Position numbers and translations under genes: made by a program. Below the pieces are notes generated by a model that saw nothing but the letters and a program-made list of their open reading frames with translations, did not search any database and was not told the DNA's origin. Positions 53,796 to 63,900 of a stretch of DNA of 64,000 nt are shown here, one piece after another (the first letter of the stretch is position 1; the number at the start of each line of letters is the position of its first letter). The DNA comes from Planctomycetota bacterium (GTDB lineage: Bacteria > Planctomycetota > UBA1135): assembly GCA_024229395.1 (NCBI GenBank), contig JAAESM010000050.1, positions 376,758 through 440,757 of the forward strand. Reading direction: 5' to 3'.

Positions 53796-55955
53796 ATGTC
53801 GCAGTCCAGTTTAGGCCTTGTCAAAGGCTTCCTCACAACACTTGCTCTTGCCACACTCGCCAGTTGCGGCGGCGGTGGCGGTGATGTGGTCAGCTCAGGT
53901 GGCGGCGGCGGTAGTACCTCGCTGAACTTTTCGTCGCCGTGGGCAGGCATCAATCTGGCAGCACCAAACCAACTGCCAGCACCATCGGCGGGCCAAGGCT
54001 CCGGAGGCATTGCTGCGGGCGCAAACTATGCTTCGGAAGTTGGCGCGGAAAACCTGGCTGCTGTCCCTCAGGGTGGACGCTTCAACCCCAACTACGCCAG
54101 CGACACACCGAAGAAGTCGGCGCGCTTGGCATGGGGTACTTATTGGTTGGATATGTCGGACAAGCGCGAGGCCACGGCGATCGTCTTGAATTGGCTGGAC
54201 CAACCGCTACCGAGTAATGTATGGATTGGATTAGCGAACTGGGATAAGAACCGTTGGGCTTGGCGCAAGATTTCGTCCTTGAACAAGGTCACACCTCCGA
54301 ACTCGTTGGATCCTTACATTCGCGATTCCGACAACATGCTTGCTTGCACAATCCTCGTCATTGGTGCGGACCCAGCGGTGCTCGACACCGTGGCCACCAA
54401 CCAGAGCGGCGACACCCCGCCCCCAGAGGCCGACGGACTGCTGAACGAAAATGCGCACTTGGGCATCAACCTCGGCACCGTGGATGACTGGAACCCCACC
54501 ACCGTGTTTACCGACGTCTTCAAGACCTCGAAGACCTGGATTCCACAGGATGTCGTCGGCGGTCCATGGGATAACGGCCACGCCATCAACGTAGACAGCA
54601 ATGGCTGGGTCACTTCTTTGGATCCTGGCCAAGCGGTGATTGCAGTGATGATGACCAACATGGTCGGCGTTTATCCAGAAGGCAACTACACATGCCTTTA
54701 CGACGGCGACGGCACCATCGAGTTCACCCTCAATGCCAGTGTGGTATCGGCGGAACCTGGTCGCTTGATCGTCCATGTGGAGAGTGACGGCACCATTGGT
54801 CTGCGCATCACATCCACCAACCCTGCGGATTATGTGCGCAACATCAGGCTGATTATTCCTGGTTATGAAAACACTTATGAGACCCAGGTTTTCCATCCTG
54901 ATTTCCTCGCCAGCATCGATGAATTCAACGTGCTGCGCTTTATGGATTGGGGTTGGACCAACACCGCTCAAGTCGAGGACTGGAGCGATCGCACCAAGCT
55001 GACCAGTTCCACCCAGACACGCAGCGAAAGCGCAGGTGTCTGCCTCGAACACATGATCGACTTGTGCAACACGCAACTGGCTGACGCATGGATCTGCATC
55101 CCCTACAAAGCGACGGATGATTATGTGCAGAAGGCCGCGGCACTGATTCAGGCCCGCCTTGACCCACACCTGCGCGTTCATATCGAATACAGCAATGAGG
55201 TGTGGAACGGCGTGTTCCAAGTCGCCAACTACGCCCGCGATAAGGGCCTTTCCGCTGGGCTATCCACCAACGCTTTCCAAGCACAGATGCGCTGGTACTC
55301 GCAACGTAGTCAAGAGATTCACACCATCTTCGCTGATGCCTTCGTGGATGAGCCGGAACGCCTGCTGCGCATTGTTGCCGGCCAGAGCACCAACCCTTGG
55401 GTAGGCACCACCGTGATGGATTGGGATGGCACTGCAGGCGAAGTTGATGACACCAATGTTGCCGACCGCTTCGATCACTACGCAGCCGCGCCTTACTTCG
55501 GTAACTCCTTGGGTCTGGAGCCACAAGCAAGCATTACCGCAACTTGGACAATGGAACAGCTGCTCACTGCTTGTGAGGCGGAGAGTCTGGCCGCGACCGG
55601 CCCAGGCAGTTCCACCGAGTCGAATGCCAACAACGCCACAACACGTGGGATCACACTGATTTCCTACGAAGGTGGTCAACACCTTGCGGGTGTCGGCCCG
55701 GCCGTCAACAACGACGACCTGACCACACTGTTCACCGCTGCAAACCGCAACGAAGGCATGCGCCAGCTTTACTTGGACCACATGCGCCGCTGGTCGGCAG
55801 CCGGTGGTGGCCTGTTCGTGGCTTACAACCACGTCGGTATCTACTCCAAGTTCGGTAGTTGGGGCTTGCTCGAGAACCAGAACCAAGATCCAGAAACAGC
55901 ACCAAAGCTGCAAGGCTTGCTGGACTGGGTCGGCGAGTTGACAGCTGCGGAATAG
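53796..55955 (+). CDS. Large lipoprotein with glycoside-hydrolase-like (GH-A clan) features
   Basis: A 719-residue lipoprotein from ATG 53796: MSQSSLGLVKGFLTTLALAT then LASC, lipidated Cys24, followed by two Gly-rich linkers. The middle part is beta-rich (about 70-380). The C-terminal half carries IEYSNEVWNG (Asn467-Glu468, a GH-A-like acid/base pair) and ISYEGGQHLAG (Glu625, a possible nucleophile). I recall the YSNEVWN motif from planctomycete proteins labelled cellulose-binding or hydrolase-like. It may trim or release the exopolysaccharide at the cell surface. No exact GH family can be named. A longer frame from 53766 is possible but less like a signal peptide. Confidence 0.72.
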   Translation: MSQSSLGLVKGFLTTLALATLASCGGGGGDVVSSGGGGGSTSLNFSSPWAGINLAAPNQLPAPSAGQGSGGIAAGANYASEVGAENLAAVPQGGRFNPNYASDTPKKSARLAWGTYWLDMSDKREATAIVLNWLDQPLPSNVWIGLANWDKNRWAWRKISSLNKVTPPNSLDPYIRDSDNMLACTILVIGADPAVLDTVATNQSGDTPPPEADGLLNENAHLGINLGTVDDWNPTTVFTDVFKTSKTWIPQDVVGGPWDNGHAINVDSNGWVTSLDPGQAVIAVMMTNMVGVYPEGNYTCLYDGDGTIEFTLNASVVSAEPGRLIVHVESDGTIGLRITSTNPADYVRNIRLIIPGYENTYETQVFHPDFLASIDEFNVLRFMDWGWTNTAQVEDWSDRTKLTSSTQTRSESAGVCLEHMIDLCNTQLADAWICIPYKATDDYVQKAAALIQARLDPHLRVHIEYSNEVWNGVFQVANYARDKGLSAGLSTNAFQAQMRWYSQRSQEIHTIFADAFVDEPERLLRIVAGQSTNPWVGTTVMDWDGTAGEVDDTNVADRFDHYAAAPYFGNSLGLEPQASITATWTMEQLLTACEAESLAATGPGSSTESNANNATTRGITLISYEGGQHLAGVGPAVNNDDLTTLFTAANRNEGMRQLYLDHMRRWSAAGGGLFVAYNHVGIYSKFGSWGLLENQNQDPETAPKLQGLLDWVGELTAAE

Positions 55956-55978
55956 CCCCGCGAATGCAACGGCCATAG

Positions 55979-56016
55979 ATAAGGGCCAGCAAGATGAAAG
56001 TCTTGCTGGCCCTTAT
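55979..56016. terminator. Strong hairpin terminator
   Basis: A perfect 16-bp inverted repeat (core AAGGGCCAGCAAGA / TCTTGCTGGCCCTT) closes on a six-base loop 24 bases after the glycosidase-like gene. It could act on both strands, since the NRPS gene runs toward it from the right. It has no long T-run. Confidence 0.65.
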
Positions 56017-56150
56017 GAATTCCCGGGCTGTGATCCGTGTGTTGGTCTATCGCTCGTGTCGGTTTAGCGGTTGCTGTAGTCCTTTGTCAGACTGCAGCCC
56101 TACCGAATCCGACCGCGGTGCCACTGACCGCCGCCCCAGCAACCGCCGCC

Positions 56151-59100
56151 CTACTGACCGCGGCGCGCCCGACGTAGTGCCGCACGTTTCGCCGCCGCAC
56201 TTTGTGGCGCCCCGCCTGAAGGTCCACCGTTGGTCGCAGCAGCAGGCTTCTTGCCTTCTTGCTCGGCCGCCAAGAAGGTCGCCAAGCTACGCACCGTCGA
56301 GTGACTGAATAGCGCGATCAAAGCAACCTCTATGCCATGTTCTGCCATCAAGATGCGCTTCAAGCTGATGGTCAGCAAGGAGTGGCCGCCTAGGTCAAAG
56401 AAGTTGGCGTTGCGATCGAGACTGTTAAGACCAAGGATGTCGATCCAGATCTTCTCCAGCGCGTCTTCCAACTCTGCTGCCGACATCTCCACAGCCTCAA
56501 CAGCCGCGGCTTGGGGCTGAGCCTTCGGTGCTGGCGGAATCGGCGCTGCGGCCACTCCACCACCTCCTTGAGCCAAGGCCTTGCGATCGGTCTTGCCGTT
56601 ATTCGTCTTCGGGAAGCGCTCGTGCACATGGAATTCACGTGGAATCATGTACTCCGGCAGGCAAGTACGCAGGAAGGAACGAAGTTCCTCAATCTCCAAC
56701 TTACTGTTGGCCTCCAACACGAAGTGTGCCGCTAAGACGCGCGCCCCCAGTGGATTCGTGACCACTAGAACTGCGGCTTGCGAGACCTCTTCATGGCTGA
56801 GCATGGCGGCTTCGATCTCACCGAGTTCGATGCGATAACCATTGACCTTCACTTGTGAGTCGCCGCGGCCCATGAAACGCATGGTGCCATCGGGCAACTG
56901 ACGCACTTGGTCGCCAGACTTGTACAGCAGGCCTTCGCCACTGGCGTCGAAAGGATCCTGCAAGAATGCCGACGACGTCAGATCGGGCTTACCGAGGTAA
57001 CCGCGTGCGACACACAATCCCGCAATGAAAAGCTCACCAGGAAGTCCCGGTGGCACCAACTGCAGGTTGGCATCCAAGGCATAGAAGCGATTGTTGGCCA
57101 ACGGTTCACCAAGACTGACCACAGTGGTGTCGTGTTCGATGTCGGCGGTCGAGGACCAGATCGCGGTTTCGGTCAGGCCATACATATTCATGACGCGACC
57201 GGGCACGATGGCGCGCAGTTTCGAAGCGAGATCTTCGGTGAGGGCTTCCCCACCGACCATCATCACGTCGAGCGTGCCGAGGGCCTCGGTGATAGCGGAT
57301 TCCGCCAGCAACATGGTGGCCATCGACGGCGTGCATTGCAGATGCGTCGCCTTGTGGGTGAGGATCAGGTCCTCTAGGTTTTCGCGCGCTTCTAGGCCCT
57401 GTTGACCACCTTGCACACGTTCCTTGAACTGCTGAAGATACGGCAGTTGTTTCAGGATCAACTCGGGCTCAGCGCCAAAGTCCACCAGACAGGCGATTTC
57501 ATCGACTTCCAGGTCGCGCATCTTGTCGACCATGCCCAAGCAGGATTCGGGGGTGCCGAATAGCGCGTCACTCTCGAAGTAACGCTTGTAGGCGAAGTCG
57601 AGCAGGTCTTGCACGTCTTCCCCAGCGAGATCCGACAAGTTGAAATCGGTGTCGTACTTACCCTTGTTCATCGGCGTACGCACTGCCGCCCACGCCGACA
57701 TGTGGTCCTTCAGCAAGTCAGCGGCCGTTGCCAGATAGGAACAGAATGGACCGCGCGCGAGTTCGCGCAGCTCTTCACGATCTTCACCAAGCATGGTGTG
57801 CAACATCATCGTCACATGGCCGGAACCGGGGTGACCGGCTTCGCGCCAAGCGTCGCGGTAGACCTGAATCTTCGAAGCGATCTCGTCGGTGGTCTGCCCT
57901 AACAAGTGGGTGAGGATATGCACGCCCATCTCGCCAGCAAGGCGGAAGGTCTCGGGGTTGCCTGCGGCCGTCAGCCAAACCGGTAGTTCCGGTTGCACCG
58001 GGCGTGGGCGGGTGATGATCTCGGGTGTTTCGCCGACACCATTCCTCAGTTCCAAGGCTTCGCCGCGCCATGCACTTCGTAAAGTGCCGATGCGGGTCTT
58101 CATGATCTGCTTGCGGTCTTCATAAGAATCCGGCTCAAGCACGAAATCGTTGGGGTGCCACCCAGAGGCAATGCCCAGACCCACGCGCCCACCGGATAGG
58201 TTGTCGACCATTGCCCAGTCTTCGGCCATCAGGACCGGGTCGTGGAATGGCAACACCACACTGCCCGTGCGCAGGTGAATATCGTTGGTCACGGCGGCGA
58301 TTGCGGCGGCAGAAACGGCCGGGTTGGGGTAGATTCCGCCGAAATCATGGAAGTGTCGTTCCGGCAGCCAAATAGCCCGGAAACCATGCGAATCGCCAAA
58401 ACGAGCCGTTTCCAGCATCAAGTCATAGGGATTCGGAGCACCAGCTCCACCACCAGAAGCGCCCCACAGCATCAAGCTGAACTCAACCTGGCCTGCATCG
58501 TGAGGTGCAGGGGCATGCGCGGCTCGTAGGCCACGGTCGAAGCCTTCGAAGATCACCAACTTGTAACCGCGACTCAAGGTCCAAAGCAGTTCCAACACAG
58601 AGATGTCAAAGGACAGACTGGTCACGGCCACCCATACACCAGGCTCCACACCAAGGCGTTCGTCCATGCCCAAGAAGAAGTTGGTCACTTGCTCGTGCTC
58701 CAACATCACGCCCTTGGGATTGCCGGTCGATCCAGAGGTGTAGATCACATAAGCCAGGTTCGAAGGGGTTGGCACCTTCGGTGGTGCCGGTTCGAATGCC
58801 GGCAAAGGTTGATCCATCAGGATTAAGGTCTCGACCGAGTCATCCACCAAAGAGGACGACCACGCATCGCTCAAGACGATGCTCACGCCAGAGTCCTCCA
58901 CCATGTAACGCAAACGCGATGGTGGAAAGTCAGGATCCAACGGCAAGTAAGCCGCACCAGACTTCAGGATGCCAAGCAAAGCCACCATCATGTCGGTGGT
59001 GCGTTGCATGCAGATACCAACCATAGAGTCGGGGCCGGCACCGAGGCTGGCCAAGTACGAGGCTAGATGATCGGCACGTTGTTCTAATTCTTCATAGGTG

Positions 59101-60887
59101 AGTTCTTCACCTGCGGCTACGACGGCGACTGCATTGCCCATGCTGACGGCCTTTTCGCGGATCAGCTCATGGACCAACTGCCCTTGTGGCAAGTCGCGCG
59201 TGCTGTCATTCCAACCTTCCAGAATCTGCCGACGCTGATCCTCCGGCAGCAGCTGCAGATGCATCACAGGCGTGTTTGGAGCTGCGCAAATGGCTTCCAG
59301 CAGGGTTTCAAGCTGCTGCGCCATGGCTTCGGCATCGGCGCTGGAATAGCGATTCTCCGCATATTCCAGCCACAATTGACCCTCTGCGGTTGCACGGTAG
59401 ACCAACACGGAATCCTCAGCTTGAGGATCGGAGGCGCCAATCACGATGGCGATCTCAGGCAGACACACGCGCCCTTGGGTTTCGGCGTTCCTCGAACGCC
59501 CCTGCAAGTCATGCAGGAATGGCGGCAGCGATCTGCAAGTCGCGACTTGCTGCTCCACCATTTTCATGCTGGCGGCAAAGTCATGTTGATCTTGGAACTC
59601 CACGCCAAGGGGCACCGATGCAGAGAGCAGCTGATCCATACCAGCAACACGCTCGGTCAAATGGTCATCCACATAACGCACGCGAAGACCCTGTTGACGC
59701 GCAAGGCGTGATAAGTGAATCAAACTTACCGTACCTAAGGAAGCTGCAAAATCAGGAGCCTGACTCTGCGCCAAGAATTCCGACGGCACCGCAATCTCGC
59801 GCTTCAACAGCGCGCCATCCGCAACACTGTTCGGGCTTTGGTCGTAGGCCAAGGCCGGCGGATCAAAAGCGGCAAAGGCTTCCAGCCAGGTAGCTTCGTG
59901 CTCGCTGATCGCGGGCAAGGATTTGGTCAGCGAAGTCAACAATTTAGGGGATGGTGAGGGCAAGACCTGCCCGATCCGAATCCCCTCAAACGCCAGCCAA
60001 TCAAGGATTTCGACGGAATTACCAGTCAAATCCTGTAGGCCGGTGATGCGTAAATTGCCATCGGCGGTGGCCACTACGAGGCCTCGCTCGGAAGCAGCCA
60101 AGATCGTGCCAGCAGTAACACTCTCCTTGCTTGGTTCGGCAATCGCACCGGAGATGCCAACAGCCTGATCGCTGACCAACATCTTGGCCATGCAGAATGG
60201 GTTGTTGTAGGAACCGTAATCCAAACCATGGACCATGGCCTCCAACTCTGCGGCACTGCGCGACCACTGCATCAACCCCCAATGATCCGGGCGTTGATCG
60301 CGGCCAAACGGCAAGCGCGCCGACTCCACCTGTGGAACACGCTCAAAGCTTTCGTCCAGCAACTGCGGCAACAATTCCTCGAAGCCACTCAAGGCTGCCT
60401 CGAAACACTTCATGTTCAAGGAGACGGTGGTGTCATTGGCCTCGATCGGCACCGTCACATGCTTGAGGATGTCGCCTAGGCCAACTTCGGCCTCCGCGAT
60501 ATGCCAACAGACTCCAAAATCGAGCTCCTGGTTCATCAGGGCCCACGCCGGTCCGTTCGGGCCGGAATACCGTGGCAAGGGACTGTCTTGGATATTGATT
60601 GCCGCGATTTTGGGCAAAGTGCGTAAAAAATCCGGGACAATATTTAGCCAAGTGATGCTAAATACATAATCACAATTCCAAGATTCAATATCGCTCTTTT
60701 CGAGGTTTTTTGCGCTGCGAACTTCGATTTTGTGGGCCTCTGCCCAATCACGAATTCGAGGGCTATCAGAAAGCACCCCCGAAATCCCGAGATTCAGGCT
60801 GAGAAGGCGCTCTGCGCACTCCAGAAGAAGTGAATCGTTGCCGATGAGTACACAGTTACGCTTGTTCAGAGTTGTATTTGAATCCAT
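56151..60887 (-). CDS. NRPS: formyltransferase-like, partial C, adenylation split by luciferase-like monooxygenase, carrier
   Basis: A 1578-residue megasynthase subunit. Domains in order: formyltransferase-like (about 1-305; INIQDSPLPRYSG at 97-109, so the catalytic His is Gln100, while Asn98 and Asp139 remain); a C-domain-like remnant (about 330-570) without HHxxxDG; an adenylation domain with A3 TSGSTG (717-722), A4 FDISVLELLW (Asp761), A5 MYGLTETAIW (about 1235), A8 GRGDSQVKVNGYRIELGEIE and A10 NNGKTDRKAL (Lys1432). An FMN-dependent luciferase-like monooxygenase is inserted at about 800-1150, between A4 and A5. A carrier domain follows with FFDLGGHSLL (Ser1503), then an Ala/Arg/Lys-rich tail. 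This is the MupA/Atu3671-type architecture. It probably starts an assembly line; the product is unknown. It is divergent from the PKS gene. Confidence 0.9.
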   Translation of the reverse strand: MDSNTTLNKRNCVLIGNDSLLLECAERLLSLNLGISGVLSDSPRIRDWAEAHKIEVRSAKNLEKSDIESWNCDYVFSITWLNIVPDFLRTLPKIAAINIQDSPLPRYSGPNGPAWALMNQELDFGVCWHIAEAEVGLGDILKHVTVPIEANDTTVSLNMKCFEAALSGFEELLPQLLDESFERVPQVESARLPFGRDQRPDHWGLMQWSRSAAELEAMVHGLDYGSYNNPFCMAKMLVSDQAVGISGAIAEPSKESVTAGTILAASERGLVVATADGNLRITGLQDLTGNSVEILDWLAFEGIRIGQVLPSPSPKLLTSLTKSLPAISEHEATWLEAFAAFDPPALAYDQSPNSVADGALLKREIAVPSEFLAQSQAPDFAASLGTVSLIHLSRLARQQGLRVRYVDDHLTERVAGMDQLLSASVPLGVEFQDQHDFAASMKMVEQQVATCRSLPPFLHDLQGRSRNAETQGRVCLPEIAIVIGASDPQAEDSVLVYRATAEGQLWLEYAENRYSSADAEAMAQQLETLLEAICAAPNTPVMHLQLLPEDQRRQILEGWNDSTRDLPQGQLVHELIREKAVSMGNAVAVVAAGEELTYEELEQRADHLASYLASLGAGPDSMVGICMQRTTDMMVALLGILKSGAAYLPLDPDFPPSRLRYMVEDSGVSIVLSDAWSSSLVDDSVETLILMDQPLPAFEPAPPKVPTPSNLAYVIYTSGSTGNPKGVMLEHEQVTNFFLGMDERLGVEPGVWVAVTSLSFDISVLELLWTLSRGYKLVIFEGFDRGLRAAHAPAPHDAGQVEFSLMLWGASGGGAGAPNPYDLMLETARFGDSHGFRAIWLPERHFHDFGGIYPNPAVSAAAIAAVTNDIHLRTGSVVLPFHDPVLMAEDWAMVDNLSGGRVGLGIASGWHPNDFVLEPDSYEDRKQIMKTRIGTLRSAWRGEALELRNGVGETPEIITRPRPVQPELPVWLTAAGNPETFRLAGEMGVHILTHLLGQTTDEIASKIQVYRDAWREAGHPGSGHVTMMLHTMLGEDREELRELARGPFCSYLATAADLLKDHMSAWAAVRTPMNKGKYDTDFNLSDLAGEDVQDLLDFAYKRYFESDALFGTPESCLGMVDKMRDLEVDEIACLVDFGAEPELILKQLPYLQQFKERVQGGQQGLEARENLEDLILTHKATHLQCTPSMATMLLAESAITEALGTLDVMMVGGEALTEDLASKLRAIVPGRVMNMYGLTETAIWSSTADIEHDTTVVSLGEPLANNRFYALDANLQLVPPGLPGELFIAGLCVARGYLGKPDLTSSAFLQDPFDASGEGLLYKSGDQVRQLPDGTMRFMGRGDSQVKVNGYRIELGEIEAAMLSHEEVSQAAVLVVTNPLGARVLAAHFVLEANSKLEIEELRSFLRTCLPEYMIPREFHVHERFPKTNNGKTDRKALAQGGGGVAAAPIPPAPKAQPQAAAVEAVEMSAAELEDALEKIWIDILGLNSLDRNANFFDLGGHSLLTISLKRILMAEHGIEVALIALFSHSTVRSLATFLAAEQEGKKPAAATNGGPSGGAPQSAAAKRAALRRARRGQ

Positions 60888-60988
60888 AATGGAGCTCTTG
60901 AGTGGCCAAGTTTTTGGGTTTCTCTTTCCATAGGGAAAAGTAACACAGAAAAGAACCCCATTCTGGGTGGTTTCTGAACTTACTTAAA
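60888..60988. promoter_or_regulatory. Divergent intergenic region of the NRPS and PKS genes
   Basis: A 101-base, AT-richer gap must hold the promoters of both megasynthase genes. I see no clear -35/-10 pair. Two imperfect inverted repeats (CTTTCC-ATA-GGGAAAAG near 60925, and AGAACCCCA-TTC-TGGGTGGTTTCT near 60953-60976) could be operator sites. Confidence 0.3.
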
Positions 60989-63900
60989 TTGTCTACATCC
61001 GCGAACCCACAACAGACGGTTGCCTTTCCTGAAGGTGCCATTGCCGTCGTCGGCACGGCTTGCCATCTGCCGGGCGCGCGAAATGCTGCCGAATTCTGGA
61101 ACAACTTGCGCAATGGTGTGGAATCGGTGCACTTCTTTACGGATGAGGAATTGCTCGCAGCAGGTGTGCCCGCTGCAAGGCTGACTGATCCGAACTATGT
61201 CAAGGCCAGTCCAACGCTGGATCAAGTCGCTGGCTTCGATCCCGGCTTCTGGGGCATTTCGCCGAAAGACGCCGCGATCATGGACCCGCAGCATCGGCAT
61301 TTCTTGGAGTGTGCCTATGAAGCACTCGAAGATGCCGGTCATGACTCGCAACGTTTTGATGGCACCATTGGTGTGTTCGGCGGCTGCGGCGCGAACTCTT
61401 ACTTGATGTTCAACTTGCTGACCAATCCGCAACTGGTGGATTCCGTCGGCATGTTCCTGTTGCGTCACACCAACAACGACAAGGATTTCCTGACCACCTT
61501 CACTTCCTACAAGATGGAACTGGAAGGGCCAAGCGTTGGTATTCAGACCGCATGCTCGACCTCCTTGGTGGCGATTCATGTTGCGGCACAACATCTACTC
61601 AACGGCGAGTGCGATATGGCTTTGGCGGGTGGTTCCACTATCGAGATTCCCCATCAAGCCGGTTATCGCTCCGAGCAAGGCGATATCCTTTCGCCCGATG
61701 GCCACTGTCGCCCCTTCGATGCCTCTTCCGCCGGCACCGTCTTCGGTAGTGGCGCCGGCATGGTGGTCTTGCGTTGCCTTGAAGACGCGATTGCCGACGG
61801 CGATACGATTCGCGCAGTGTTGCGTGGTTCCGCAGTCAATAATGATGGTGCGCGCAAAGCCGGTTATCTGGCACCCAGTGTCGATGGTCAAGCACACGCC
61901 GTCGCCGAGGCCTTAGCCGTTGCCGACGTACCTGCCGACAGCATCTCTTATCTGGAGACGCACGGCACCGGCACTCCGGTTGGGGATCCGATTGAGGTCG
62001 CGGGCCTCACGCAGGCCTTCCGCGAAACCACCGACGGTACCGGATTCTGCGCCATTGGTTCCTGCAAATCGAATATCGGCCATGCCGATACCGCTGCAGG
62101 TGTGGCGAGTTTCCTGAAGGTGGTCGAAGCGCTGCAACACGAGCAGCTGCCGCCTAGCCTGTTCTTCGATCAACCGAACCCGCTGATTGAATTCGACGCG
62201 AGTCCTTTCTACGTCAATGCCAAACTGCAAGCTTGGCCACGTAGCGAGCAACCCCGACGTGCTGGCGTGAACTCCTTGGGTGTCGGTGGCACCAATGCAC
62301 ACGCGATCCTTGAAGAGGCGCCGCTGCAACAAAGCGATGAGGCCACGCGCAGCATGCAGATCTTGCCGTTGTCGGCCAAGACACGCACCGCCTTGGATGC
62401 GATGTGCGAACGCCTTGCTGACGCACTGGAACAACAAGCCGAAGTCAAGTTGGCTGATGTCGCGTTCACCCTTCAACAAGGCCGCCGCGAGATGGAGCAT
62501 CGCCGCACCATCACTTGCAGCAGTGTTGCCGAAGCGATTGCCTTACTGCGCGAGCACAAGCCACCGCATGTACGTCAAGGACAGCTCAATGATCGCCTAG
62601 GGCAACGTTCCTTAGCATTCTTGTTGCCTGGCGGCGGCGCTCAATATGCGCAGATGGCGCGCGATCTGTACGACAAGGAAGCGAGTTTCCGCGCCACCTT
62701 GGATCGCGGTTTCGACATCCTTGCTCAGCAACACGACGTGGATCTCCGTCCCATTCTGCTGGCGGAAGCCACAGACGAGATTCGCACGCAACTGGAACGC
62801 CCTTCGATTCAATTGCCGGCGATTTTCCTTGTGGAAGTCGCGCTCGGCGAGTTGTTGATGCGTTGGGGTTTACAACCCGATGCCCTTCTCGGACATAGCC
62901 TCGGCGAGAACAGTGCTGCCTATCTTGCAGGTGTGTTCCCCTTCGAAGGTGGGCTTGGCCTCGTTGCCTTACGCGGAAAGTTGTTCGAATCGCTTCCGCC
63001 TGGCGGCATGGTCAGCGTGGCAATGCCGGCTTCGGAAGTGGAGCCGCTGCTATCTGAGCAACTCGTAATCGGAGTACACAACACGCCACAACAATGCGTG
63101 GTTTCCGGTCCGCCGCAGGCCTTGCAGGAGTTGCACAGCGTGTTGGAGGAACATGGCATGGATTGGTGCCCGGTCAAGATCGACTGCGCCGCACACTCCC
63201 CCATGCTCGAGCCGATCCTGCAGCAGTTTGGCGATTACATTCGCGGCCTGGAGTTGCAGGCGCCGCACATCCCGATGGTCTCGAACTACACGGGCCAATG
63301 GCTAACCGACCAAGAAGCCACCGATCCTGAATATTGGGTCAAACATCTGCGTCATCCAGTGCTGTTTTCCGACGGCACCGCCTTGCTGCTGCAGGACAAG
63401 GCACGCGTCATGCTCGAGGTCGGTCCTGGCAAGGGCTTGGCATCGCTGGCACGTCAGCATCCAAATGCTTCGAGTAATCATGTGTTCCTGTCTGCGATGC
63501 GTCATCGTGATGAGAAGTCCGATGACTTGGATTTCTTATTAGGTGTCGTCGGCCAGTTGTGGAATATTGGCATCGCGCCGGACTGGCAAGGCTTGCATGG
63601 CAGCGACAAGCGCCTGCGCATCCCACTGCCTACCTATCCCTTCGAGCGCCAGGATTATTGGATCGAAGCCGGAGCACCGCAAGCCGAGCAAAGTGCCGCA
63701 CAGAATGCCTTCGAGCAACTCGAATCGCTTGATGATTGGTTCAGCCAGGAGAGTTGGAGTGGCGTCATCTGCCCCACTTTGGATCTTGCTGCACTGAAGC
63801 AACCGCAGCGCTGGCTGTTGTTCCTGGATCGCCTTGGTTTGGGCGGTGCTTTGGCTGCGCGTTTACGGGCTGCCGGTCAAGAAGTGATCACGGTACGCGA

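Noticed and set aside
54231-55220. A 329-residue minus-strand open frame
   Set aside because: It lies antisense to the glycosidase-like lipoprotein gene, shows no motif or signal, and the plus-strand frame has a clear signal peptide and conserved residues.
56016-56150. GC-rich stretch with repeated ACTGACCGC units after the NRPS stop as a repeat array
   Set aside because: Only two imperfect copies are present; this is too little to call a repeat or CRISPR-like element.
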